Assembly (NCBI GenBank): GCA_021779335.1
Contig: JAJYAW010000022.1
Coordinates: forward strand, 1 to 15,941
Direction of reading: 5' to 3'
Length of the DNA stretch: 15,941 nt
Origin: Myxococcales bacterium
Lineage (GTDB): Bacteria > Myxococcota > Myxococcia > Myxococcales > Anaeromyxobacteraceae
Below are positions 1-6,498 of the stretch, one piece after another. The position numbers were made by a program, and so were the translations under genes. The notes beneath the pieces were generated by a model. The model saw only the letters and a program-made list of their open reading frames with translations. It had not been told where the DNA came from and made no database searches. Positions within the stretch are counted from its first letter, which is position 1. Each line of letters begins with the position of its first letter.

Positions 1-9
1 CTCTTTCAT
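1..9 (-). CDS. 5' end of a leftward gene (3 codons visible)
   Basis: The minus strand reads ATG AAA GAG from position 9 to the window edge. It is preceded by AAGGAGGA (positions 23-16) with a six-base spacer, a near-ideal Shine-Dalgarno arrangement. This marks the start of a gene running off the left edge, divergent from the cytochrome ORF that follows. Nothing can be said about its product. The call rests only on the ribosome binding site and start codon, so chance remains possible. Confidence 0.55.
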
Positions 10-150
10 CGTTCGTCCTCCTTGAACCGACTGACGGCTTTACCGCAGTGGTCGGCTCGCCGCAGATTGTCGCGCACGATCCCATCAGCAACGCCACCAA
101 GCAAGGCGCGGCCGGCACGCGAATAGATCCCCGGGCCCGCCGCACCAGCA
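10..150. other. Divergent spacer between the leftward gene and the cytochrome ORF
   Basis: This stretch should hold the promoter of the leftward gene and the upstream region of the rightward cytochrome ORF. The cytochrome frame has two TGA stops at 23-25 and 32-34. It does not look like cytochrome coding sequence until about 150. A different frame is open with fairly GC-rich third positions from about 48 to 135 and could be the displaced N-terminal part of the cytochrome. No convincing -35/-10 or sigma-54 element was found on either strand. Confidence 0.4.
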
Positions 151-1486
151 ACAGGTCTCGTTCCGGCCGCTGCCGGGCGCCGGCACCCGCCTCCCGGATC
201 CCGGCGGCCCCGCCCGGCTCGACGGCTCGGGCCAGCTCCAGTGCACCACCTGCCACGATCCCCACCGCCAGTTCGGCGGCGATCCGTCGGGCAACTTCCT
301 GGTCGAGACGACCCGGCGCTCGCTCCTCTGCCTGGCCTGCCACGACCCGAGCGCGGTGGCGCCGGCCGGCGCCAGCCACGCCAACGCCTCCAAGCCCTTC
401 GGCCCGTCCGAGGGAAACGTCGGTGACGCCGCCTCGGTGGCCGACGCCGGCTGCGGCGCCTGCCACGTCTCCCACGGCGGCGAGCCGGGCGACCGGCTGG
501 TGCGGCGCCAGGCCGGCGACGACGACGACGCGCCGTGCCTGCGCTGCCACGCCTCCGCCGTGGTCGACGTCCCCATGGGCCAGGAGTTCTCCCGCCCGTA
601 CGCCCACGCGCACCTGGGCCGCGGTGTGCACGACGCCGGCGAGGGGCGTCCCGGCTCGGCCCACCCCCTCCCCGAGACCTCCTCCGCGGCGCCGCGCCAC
701 GCGACCTGCGTCGACTGCCACGAGCCGCACGCCGCCACCGACCGGCCGGCCCTGGGCGGCACCGTGGGCGGCGCGCTGGCCGGCGTGTGGGGCATCAGCC
801 AGAGCGGCCAGCGGGTCGACCAGGTGCGCCACGAGTACGAGGTCTGCTTCAAGTGCCACGGAGACAGCGCCAACAAGCCGCAGGCGACCGGCCGGGGGAG
901 CCCGCTGGCGCCGCGCCGCGCCGTCACCGACGCCAACCTCCGGCGCGTCTTCGATCCCGGGGCCATCTCGTACCACCCGGTGGTGGCGCCCGGCCGCGGG
1001 GCGGACGTGCCGAGCCTCAAGGCGCCCCTCACCACCGCCTCGCTCGTGACCTGCTCCGACTGCCACGCCTCAGACCGCGGCCCGGGCGCCGGCGGCGCGG
1101 GCCCGCGCGGGCCGCACGGCTCCATCTACCCGGGGCTGCTGGAGCGTGCCTACCTGACCGCCGACCTGACGGTCGAGGGGTCGGCCGCCTACGCCCTCTG
1201 CTACAAGTGCCACGACCGGGACGTGCTCCTCTCCGACCGCTCGGCCTTCCCCCTGCACCGCCGGCACGTCGTCGACTCCTCCACGCCGTGCTCGGCCTGC
1301 CACGCCTCGCACGGCGTCTCGAGCCAGGCCGGCGTCCGGGGCCAGAACGAGCACCTCGTCGACTTCGACGTGGGCGTGGTCCGCCCCGGCCCGGCCGGCC
1401 GGGCCGTCTACACGAGCCAGGGCCCTCGCCACGGCAGCTGCGCGGTCGCCTGCCACGGCGCCACCCACTCGCCCGCCGCCTACTAG
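150..1486 (+). pseudogene. Ten-haem-site c-type cytochrome ORF lacking a visible start and signal peptide
   Basis: The frame ending with TAG at 1484-1486 has nine CXXCH sites, starting at 242, 329, 452, 536, 707, 845, 1052, 1199 and 1289, and one CX3CH site (C-AVA-CH) at 1439. Doubled sites with a CHxxH pattern such as CHDPH, CHEPH and CHASH resemble the paired-CXXCH cytochrome families that carry electrons in the periplasm or at the outer surface. The frame is open back to the TGA at 32 but has no ATG, GTG or TTG before the GTG at 356, which already lies inside the haem region. No secretion signal is visible in any frame. The complete tetrahaem cytochrome at 2812 suggests that half a domain is missing. 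A 5' truncation, a frameshift near 135-155 or a sequencing error would each explain this. The haem sites are intact and the NHL gene follows after 28 nt, so the locus may be functional with an error upstream. Confidence 0.75.
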
Positions 1487-1514
1487 CCCCACCGCACCAC
1501 CGCAGGAGTAGCCG

Positions 1515-2672
1515 ATGTCCCGCTCCGCCCGCCTCCCCCGCCACCCCCGTCACGCCCGCCTCGCGGCCCCGGCGCTCCTCGCCCTCTCCCTGCTGGCCGG
1601 CTGCGCCACCGCGGGCGGGCCGGTCCCCGACGTCCGCTGGCCGCTGCCGCCCGACAAGCCGCGCATCCAGTACGTGCGCACCTTCGCCAGCGAGTACGAC
1701 ATGGAGGTCCCGCTCGGGCGGAAGATCGCGCGCGTCTTCGTCCCGCCCGACCCGGCGGCGGTGGTCGGCAACGTGACCGGCCTGGCGCTCTCCCCCGACG
1801 AGCGGTCGCTCTACGTCGCCTGCGCCACCACCGGCCTGGTGCTCCGCGTCGAGCTCGCCTCCGGCCGGTTCGAGCGGGTGGCCCGCGAGGAGGGTCGCCG
1901 CCCGGCCAGCCCGCAGTCGGTGGCGGTCGACGCCGACGGCAACCTCTACGTCTCCGACCGGGCCGCCGACGTCTGGGTCTACGCCCCCGACGGCAAGTTC
2001 CTGCGCCGCTTCGGCAAGGACCACCTGAGCCGCCCGACCGGCCTGGCGCTCGACCGGAGGCGGCAGCTCCTCTACGTGGTGGACGGCTCCCAGGTCAGGT
2101 CGCAGAACCACCGGGTCGAGGTCTTCAGCCTGCGGGGGGAGCACCTGCGGACCATCGGCACCCGCGGCGCCGCCCCCGGCGACTTCAACTTCCCGACCAA
2201 CGCGGCCGTGGCGCCCGACGGCCGGCTCTTCGTGGTCGACATGCTCAACTTCCGCGTGCAGGTCTTCGCCGCGGACGGCGGCCTGCTGGGGGTCTTCGGC
2301 ACCATCGGCGCCGGATCGCCCGGGACCTTCGACAAGGCCAAGGCCATCGCCCTCGACACCTTCGGCAACATCTACGTCGTCGACAGCCAGCAGGGGTACG
2401 TCCAGCTCTTCAACCCCTTGTTCCAGCCGCTCATGGCCTTCGGCGGCCGGGCCGACCTGCCCGGCTACATGTCGGTGCCCAACTCCATCGTCATCGACTC
2501 GAAGAACACCATCTACGTCGGCGACTTCGCCCGCCGGTCGGTGAGCGAGTACCGGCTCATCAACACCACGGGTTCGGACAGCCTCGCCCCGCCCCCGGCC
2601 GGAGCGCCGCGCGAGGCGCCCGCCGGGGGGAGCAAGGACCACCCGGGTGAAATACCTCAAGGTGGGTCATAA
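1515..2672 (+). CDS. NHL-repeat beta-propeller lipoprotein
   Basis: This 385-residue protein starts at ATG 1515 behind GCAGGAG with a six-base spacer. A hydrophobic stretch at residues 16-29 ends in the lipobox L-A-G-C with Cys30 as lipidation site, so it should be a membrane-anchored lipoprotein outside the cytoplasm. Residues from about 85 to 345 hold about six NHL-type blades, each with a version of the pattern P-x-G/S-hydrophobic-A-x-D-x-x-G-x-hydrophobic-Y-V-x-D, including VDADGNLYVSD and LDTFGNIYVVD. The C-terminus is a proline, glycine and alanine-rich tail. NHL propellers are protein-interaction scaffolds, and such lipoproteins often accompany multihaem cytochromes in Geobacter-type bacteria. 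The gene lies 28 nt behind the cytochrome ORF, so an operon is likely. A structural or docking role for a cytochrome complex is inferred; no catalytic residues are recognised. Confidence 0.88.
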   Translation: MSRSARLPRHPRHARLAAPALLALSLLAGCATAGGPVPDVRWPLPPDKPRIQYVRTFASEYDMEVPLGRKIARVFVPPDPAAVVGNVTGLALSPDERSLYVACATTGLVLRVELASGRFERVAREEGRRPASPQSVAVDADGNLYVSDRAADVWVYAPDGKFLRRFGKDHLSRPTGLALDRRRQLLYVVDGSQVRSQNHRVEVFSLRGEHLRTIGTRGAAPGDFNFPTNAAVAPDGRLFVVDMLNFRVQVFAADGGLLGVFGTIGAGSPGTFDKAKAIALDTFGNIYVVDSQQGYVQLFNPLFQPLMAFGGRADLPGYMSVPNSIVIDSKNTIYVGDFARRSVSEYRLINTTGSDSLAPPPAGAPREAPAGGSKDHPGEIPQGGS

Positions 2673-2728
2673 GACGCACCGACACTTCATCTTTACGTAG
2701 TCAGATCATGATGTTGCGAATGTCGCAC

Positions 2729-2745
2729 GCGGTACATCCATTGCA
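2729..2745 (+). promoter_or_regulatory. Possible sigma-54 (-24/-12) promoter for the tetrahaem cytochrome
   Basis: In the relatively AT-rich spacer after the NHL gene, GG (2731-2732) and GC (2743-2744) are separated by exactly ten bases. The -12 part is a perfect TTGCA and the -24 part reads CGGTAC, against the consensus TGGCAC. The predicted start would be near 2756, giving a leader of about 55 nt before the ATG at 2812. No enhancer-binding protein gene is in the window, so this rests on sequence match alone. Confidence 0.35.
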
Positions 2746-2811
2746 GCCATGTCTCGCATCGTTCTACCCAGGGTCCCCCCGGTCCCGCACAACGAAAGGA
2801 AGTACCCCTCC

Positions 2812-3441
2812 ATGAAGAAGGTCCTCCTCGCCGCCGCTCTCGCCCTCCTGGCCACCACGGCCTCCGCCACCATCACCGGCGGCCCGCACGACCTCGGGTC
2901 GGCCGCCAACGTCGCCAAGTACGGCGCGCCCCAGATCTCCGGCTGCCAGTTCTGCCACGCCCCGCACTTCGGCGCGGCCACTCCCGCCGTTGGCGCCCCG
3001 CTCTGGAACCGCAACAACCCGGCGTCCGGCTCCTTCACGCTCTACACGAGCAACACCCTCTCCACGACCGCCAAGACCGGCGAGGCGCTCGGCGTCAACT
3101 CGCTCACCTGCCTCTCCTGCCACGACGGCGTGAGCGACATGGGCAACACGGTCGTCGGCTCGAAGGGCTACGCGGCGGCCAAGGTGATGACCGGCTACGC
3201 GGTCGTCGGCACCGACCTCACCAACGACCACCCGGTCGGCATCGCCTTCAACGCCGCCGACCCCACGCTGGTGGCCACCGTCCCGGCCGTCCCGACCTCC
3301 ACCTCGGTCGGCCTGGAGAACGGCCGCGTCGAGTGCGGCTCCTGCCACGATCCGCACGGCACCTGGGACGCCGCCACCGGCGGCCTGAGCTTCCTCCGCC
3401 AGTCCTCCGCCACCATCTGCGCCGCCTGCCACAACAAGTAG
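2812..3441 (+). CDS. Secreted tetrahaem c-type cytochrome (paired-CXXCH type)
   Basis: This 209-residue protein starts with MKK and a hydrophobic core ending in TASA at residue 19, a typical Sec signal with probable cleavage after Ala19. Four CXXCH sites lie at residues 45-49 (CQFCH), 100-104 (CLSCH), 175-179 (CGSCH) and 203-207 (CAACH). Extra histidines in GGPHDLG (about 26), CHAPH, NDHPVG (about 140) and CHDPHG could be distal haem ligands. The layout of a PLWNR segment, NDHPVG, then a CGSCHDPHG pair matches paired-CXXCH cytochromes of metal-reducing bacteria, so a periplasmic or outer-surface electron carrier is likely. The start at 2812 is preferred to a GTG or ATG further upstream because the signal peptide begins there and AAAGGAAG lies just upstream. 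The spacer to the NHL gene is 139 nt, so it may have its own promoter. Confidence 0.9.
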   Translation: MKKVLLAAALALLATTASATITGGPHDLGSAANVAKYGAPQISGCQFCHAPHFGAATPAVGAPLWNRNNPASGSFTLYTSNTLSTTAKTGEALGVNSLTCLSCHDGVSDMGNTVVGSKGYAAAKVMTGYAVVGTDLTNDHPVGIAFNAADPTLVATVPAVPTSTSVGLENGRVECGSCHDPHGTWDAATGGLSFLRQSSATICAACHNK

Positions 3442-3463
3442 GCCCGGCCAGGCCGTGAGGACC

Positions 3464-3498
3464 GACGGGGACCGGGCGACCGGTCCCCGTCTTCTTTT
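3464..3498 (+). terminator. Rho-independent terminator after the tetrahaem cytochrome
   Basis: A perfect 12-bp stem (3464-3475 with 3480-3491; arm GACGGGGACCGG) closes a GCGA tetraloop and is followed by TTCTTTT. It lies 22 nt after the cytochrome stop codon. The T-run is only on the rightward side, so it should act on the plus-strand genes. Confidence 0.88.
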
Positions 3499-3540
3499 GT
3501 CCGCGGGCGGGCAGCCCCGCCGCAGACGGGAGAGCGGCCG

Positions 3541-3645
3541 ACGCCGCACGCCGGGACGCCGCACGCCGGGACGCCGCACGCCGGGGCGCCGCACGCCGGG
3601 GCGCCGCACGCTGGGGCGCCGCACGCCGGACCGCCACTCGACGGG
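3541..3645. repeat. 15-bp tandem repeat, six near-perfect copies plus one degenerate copy
   Basis: The unit ACGCCGCACGCCGGG repeats head to tail at 3541, 3556, 3571, 3586, 3601 and 3616. Copies 4 to 6 begin with G in place of A, copy 5 has one internal C-to-T change, and copy 6 ends in A. A degenerate seventh copy follows at 3631. The array lies between the convergent cytochrome genes and next to the stop codon of the leftward tetrahaem gene at 3655. The period is a multiple of three, so all frames stay open through it, but no gene is supported there. Confidence 0.95.
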
Positions 3646-3654
3646 CCCGGCGCC

Positions 3655-4125
3655 TCAGTGCTGCTGGTGGCACTTCAGGCAGAGGTCGTTGAAGGGGAGC
3701 CTGAGCCCCTTCTTCCGGGCCAGCAGGTCGTGCTCGTCGTGGCAGGTGTGGCAGAGGATCCGGCCGCCGGGGCCGAAGGGCAGGTCCGCCGGGGGGTGCG
3801 GCTGGACCACCTCGACCGGGTGGTTGCCGTGGCGCTGCGGGTGGCACTCCTTGCACAGCGCCACCGGCTCGGCGCGCAGGCCGCCTCCCGGGCCGGTGTG
3901 GCAGCGCTGGCAGAGGGGCGCCCCCAGGTAGTTGTGGGGGTTCGCGACCGTCTCCACCGAGGCCTCCGGGTAGGAGACCCAGGCCGGAGGCGGCTTCACC
4001 GGGGCCCCGCCGCGCGCGCCCAGCAGCGCGCCGCAGCCCGCGGAGGCGACCAGCACGGCCGCCGCGCCCAGGCCCGCGCCGAGCCGGGCGAGGCCGGACG
4101 CCGACTGCGCCCTCGACGCGGCCAC
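3655..4125 (-). CDS. Small tetrahaem c-type cytochrome, probable lipoprotein
   Basis: This 156-residue protein has a hydrophobic N-terminal segment (residues 14-30) ending S-A-G-C, so Cys31 may be lipidated, although the -3 residue is Ser rather than the usual Leu. Four CXXCH sites lie at residues 72-76 (CQRCH), 91-95 (CKECH), 125-129 (CHTCH) and 149-153 (CLKCH), the last close to the C-terminus. Extra histidines around NPHNY, GNHPV and CHDEH may be distal ligands. It should be an electron carrier on the periplasmic side of a membrane. The GTG start lies seven bases after the stop of the BchE-like radical SAM gene, so the two are probably cotranscribed and translationally linked. The upstream ribosome binding site (AGGGCGG) is weak. 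Confidence 0.87.
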   Translation of the reverse strand: MAASRAQSASGLARLGAGLGAAAVLVASAGCGALLGARGGAPVKPPPAWVSYPEASVETVANPHNYLGAPLCQRCHTGPGGGLRAEPVALCKECHPQRHGNHPVEVVQPHPPADLPFGPGGRILCHTCHDEHDLLARKKGLRLPFNDLCLKCHQQH

Positions 4126-4132
4126 CGCCGCC

Positions 4133-5647
4133 CTACCCGGCCTTCTGGCCCGAGCCCTGGCCCGCGGTGCCCGCGCCGGTCATGGGGCCGAGCTCGGCCA
4201 GCATCTTCCGGACCGACTCGGGCATCTCCCCGCCCGTGGCCATGTGGTGCATCTCGTGGCCCAGGTAGCTCTTCTCGATGAGGAGCTTCAGCACGCTCAC
4301 CATGAAGGTGCGCTTCTCGGGGGAGAGCTTGTCCAGGTTCTTGAACTTGTCGTGGAAGAAGTGGCCGGTGGCGCGGTGCAGCTCCTGCTGCATCTCCTGG
4401 AGCGTCATGTTGTCCGGCTTCATGACCGGCTCCACCAGGTTGTAGCGGCGGTAGTCGCGGGTCACAACGTTGGCGTCGAGGCTGCCGGCGATCTCGGCGT
4501 AGGGCCACGGGGTCAGGGCCAGGAAGAAGGCCATGTCCGGCGCGTACCACTTGGCCAGCTCCACCGTCTTGCGGATGGAGGCGGCCGTCTCGTCGGGGGT
4601 GCCGAGCACGAAGGAGGTCTCGCTCACCATGCCGTGCTGGTTGATGAGGTCGATGGCCTTCTTCGACTCGTTGACCTTGATGTCCTTGTTGTAGAGATCG
4701 AGCGTGGACTGCGAGGTGGACTCGACGCCCACGTAGATGTGGCTCACGCCGGCCCGGGCGTACCGGCCCAGCAGGTCCTCGTCGCGGATGACGTCGTCCA
4801 CCCGCGTCTCCATGAGGATCTCCATGCCGGTGCCGCGCTCGATCATGAGGTCCAGGATCCGCTCCCAGCGGGCCCGGTCAGAGGTGGGCGTCTCGTCGGA
4901 GAGCATGGTGACGCGCACCCCGTAGGCGTCGCGCAGGTGCTCCAGCTCGGTGACGAACTTGAGCGGATCGCGGCCGCGCCAGGTCCGGCTCCAGAAGCGC
5001 TGCTGCGAGCAGAAGCTGCAGCGGGAGGAGCAGCCGCGGGCGGAGCTGGCGATGGCCAGCCGGCCGTGGGGGCGAGGCCGGTAGTGGTAGAGCCTCCAGT
5101 CGATGAGGTCGAAGGCGGTGGGGAGGGTGTCGAGGTCGGACGCCAGCTGGCGCACGCCGTTGGAGACCGGGATCCCGTCCTTGCGCCAGGCCAGGCCGTC
5201 GATCCGGTCGTAGCCGCCGCCGGCCACGACGGCCTGGACGAGCGCCATCATGGTGAGCTCGCCCTCGCCGCGCACCACGAAGTCCACGTTGGGATCGTCG
5301 CGGAGGATCTGGTCCCAGCAGAAGGTGGCGTGGACGTTGCCGACGATGGTCTTGACGGCCGGGTTCCACTGCTTGGCCGTGGCGCAGATGAGGCGGGCGT
5401 CCGGCTCGGTGGCGGTGATGGCGCTGGTGCCGAGGATGTCCGGCTTGAACTCGGCGATCTTCCTGGCGATGTCCTCGTGCGTCGTGAAGAGGCTCATCGC
5501 GTCGTAGATCTCGACCTCGGCGCCGGCCTGGCGCGCGGCGCCCGCGACGTAGACGAAGGAGAGCGGCAACCAGACGCCGGCCGCCTCCACCACGCCGGAG
5601 TGGTAGGGAGACGTGACGAGCAGGACGCGCGGGCGGCGGTTCATCAT
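4133..5647 (-). CDS. BchE-like cobalamin-binding radical SAM enzyme
   Basis: This 504-residue protein has a Rossmann-like B12-binding domain at residues 6-145 and a radical SAM domain at about 198-420. The latter carries CX3CX2C at Cys206, Cys210 and Cys213, the 4Fe-4S cluster ligands. From recall, the order of landmarks closely follows BchE, the anaerobic Mg-protoporphyrin monomethyl ester cyclase: an N-terminal SPYHSG, VRGEGE at 125-130, ARGC before SFCSQ, LSDETPT, YNKDIKV, TPWPY and MKPDNM near the C-terminus. No DxHxxG cobalamin motif is seen, which is common in this class. The start at 5647 (ATG ATG) follows TGGAG by eight bases. The frame is open further upstream, but that part is proline and arginine-rich and does not resemble the family. 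No photosynthesis gene is visible, so a role other than bacteriochlorophyll synthesis is likely. The substrate is unknown. The gene heads an operon with a tetrahaem lipoprotein. Confidence 0.82.
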   Translation of the reverse strand: MMNRRPRVLLVTSPYHSGVVEAAGVWLPLSFVYVAGAARQAGAEVEIYDAMSLFTTHEDIARKIAEFKPDILGTSAITATEPDARLICATAKQWNPAVKTIVGNVHATFCWDQILRDDPNVDFVVRGEGELTMMALVQAVVAGGGYDRIDGLAWRKDGIPVSNGVRQLASDLDTLPTAFDLIDWRLYHYRPRPHGRLAIASSARGCSSRCSFCSQQRFWSRTWRGRDPLKFVTELEHLRDAYGVRVTMLSDETPTSDRARWERILDLMIERGTGMEILMETRVDDVIRDEDLLGRYARAGVSHIYVGVESTSQSTLDLYNKDIKVNESKKAIDLINQHGMVSETSFVLGTPDETAASIRKTVELAKWYAPDMAFFLALTPWPYAEIAGSLDANVVTRDYRRYNLVEPVMKPDNMTLQEMQQELHRATGHFFHDKFKNLDKLSPEKRTFMVSVLKLLIEKSYLGHEMHHMATGGEMPESVRKMLAELGPMTGAGTAGQGSGQKAG

Positions 5648-5699
5648 GGGCTGGACTCCAGGGACCGGCGGTGAGCCGGGAAGCGACGGCGAGCGCGAG

Positions 5700-5709
5700 A
5701 TGGTAGCAC
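5700..5709 (-). promoter_or_regulatory. Extended -10 element upstream of the BchE-like operon
   Basis: The minus strand reads GTGCTACCAT from 5709 to 5700. TG-C followed by TACCAT fits an extended -10 box. The position predicts a leader of roughly 45 nt to the ATG at 5647. No good -35 hexamer is visible. The same GTGCTA-N-C-N-T pattern precedes the next two rightward genes. Confidence 0.42.
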
Positions 5710-5914
5710 AACCGGGGGCGGCGCGGACCACCCGCGGCGACCGGATACCCACTGTTTGCAGCCACCTCCGCGGGCTCGGTTGCGCGCGGTCAAGCGGCCC
5801 GGCGCGGCCCGGCCGCGGTCAGCGGACGCTTACCCAGGACGCACCGACGGTGCGGACGGCGCGCCGGCCGTGCCCTCGACCGCGCCCGCGGAGGGGTCCG
5901 GCGCGGCGAGCCCC

Positions 5915-5924
5915 GTGCTAGCGT
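5915..5924 (+). promoter_or_regulatory. Extended -10 element placing a leaderless start at 5933
   Basis: GTGCTAGCGT ends eight bases before the ATG at 5933, so transcription would begin at about the start codon. No Shine-Dalgarno sequence precedes that ATG, which agrees with a leaderless mRNA. No clear -35 hexamer is seen. Confidence 0.42.
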
Positions 5925-5932
5925 GCGGCGCC

Positions 5933-6283
5933 ATGCGCGAGAAGCTGACCATCCTCAACGCCTTCGTGCACGACGTCGCCACGGGCACCTGGATCGGCAC
6001 GCTGGTGCTGCTCACCATCCTGCACCGGGAGGCGCGCCTGCCCTCCTGGGCCGCGGCGGCGCCGCTCGTGCCGGGCCTGGAGCGCAAGTTCCTCATGCTC
6101 ACCTGGATCAGCCTGGCCGTCATCGTCGCGACCGGCGCGGTCCGGATGCTCACCTGGAAGGTCTTCGGCTGGACCGGCGACATGGAGCGGGACCGGATCC
6201 AGCTCCTCAAGGTGAAGCACGCCCTGCTCGGCATCGTGTTCGCGGCCGGCACCATCTACCAGGTGTCGCTGGTCCTTTGGTGA
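5933..6283 (+). CDS. Small three-helix membrane protein, CopD-like in appearance
   Basis: This 116-residue protein has three predicted hydrophobic helices, at about residues 16-31, 56-73 and 90-115, and no signal peptide. A histidine begins helix 1 (Phe-Val-His-Asp, His13) and another begins helix 3 (Val-Lys-His, about 91). This recalls the small CopD/DUF2269-type or b-haem membrane proteins, where such histidines bind haem or metal, but the family was not identified with certainty. The ATG at 5933 is chosen because the hydrophobic pattern starts there. The upstream in-frame extension is alanine, arginine and proline-rich without hydrophobic segments, and a -10-like element sits at 5915-5924. 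It is transcribed divergently from the BchE-like operon and lies 215 nt before the LuxE-like gene. Its function is unknown. Confidence 0.72.
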   Translation: MREKLTILNAFVHDVATGTWIGTLVLLTILHREARLPSWAAAAPLVPGLERKFLMLTWISLAVIVATGAVRMLTWKVFGWTGDMERDRIQLLKVKHALLGIVFAAGTIYQVSLVLW

Positions 6284-6364
6284 GGGGCCCGGGCTGACGG
6301 CCCGCCGCCTGCTCGATTTCCGGGCAACCCCGCGCGGCGCCTCACGATTGTGGGCGAGTGTCGT
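6284..6364 (+). other. Spacer before the LuxE-like promoter
   Basis: A short GC-rich inverted sequence (GGGCC...GGCCC, 6285-6304) just after the membrane-protein stop could be a weak terminator, but it has no T-run. No gene is seen. Confidence 0.25.
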
Positions 6365-6394
6365 TTGTCCTCGGCGATCCCGTGGTGCTAACTT
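6365..6394 (+). promoter_or_regulatory. Probable housekeeping-type promoter of the LuxE-like gene
   Basis: A -35-like TTGTCC (6365-6370) is separated by 18 bases from TAACTT (6389-6394), which has the extended -10 TGC directly before it. The 10-mer GTGCTAACTT (6385-6394) matches the elements at 5915 and 5709 in eight of ten positions. The leader would be about 98 nt. Confidence 0.48.
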
Positions 6395-6498
6395 GTGCGG
6401 CCAATCCACCCTCGGCCGTCGACGAAGCACAGGCCATCGAACCGCCAGGACGACGGCCCGCCAGGCCGCGCGCCCGGCGCCACCGTGAGGAGTCTCCG

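Noticed and set aside
1029..2660. Long minus-strand open frame opposite the NHL gene
   Set aside because: It is antisense to clear NHL repeats, with biased Val, Asp, Gly and Arg composition and no start context or domain.
2749..2811. Upstream start for the tetrahaem cytochrome
   Set aside because: The extra residues would precede a textbook signal peptide that begins at the 2812 ATG.
3541..3645. CRISPR array
   Set aside because: The units are contiguous 15-mers with no spacers, and no cas gene is nearby.
4244..5674. Plus-strand open frame opposite the BchE-like gene
   Set aside because: The opposite strand carries a full radical SAM motif set; the plus frame is His, Val and Leu-rich nonsense.
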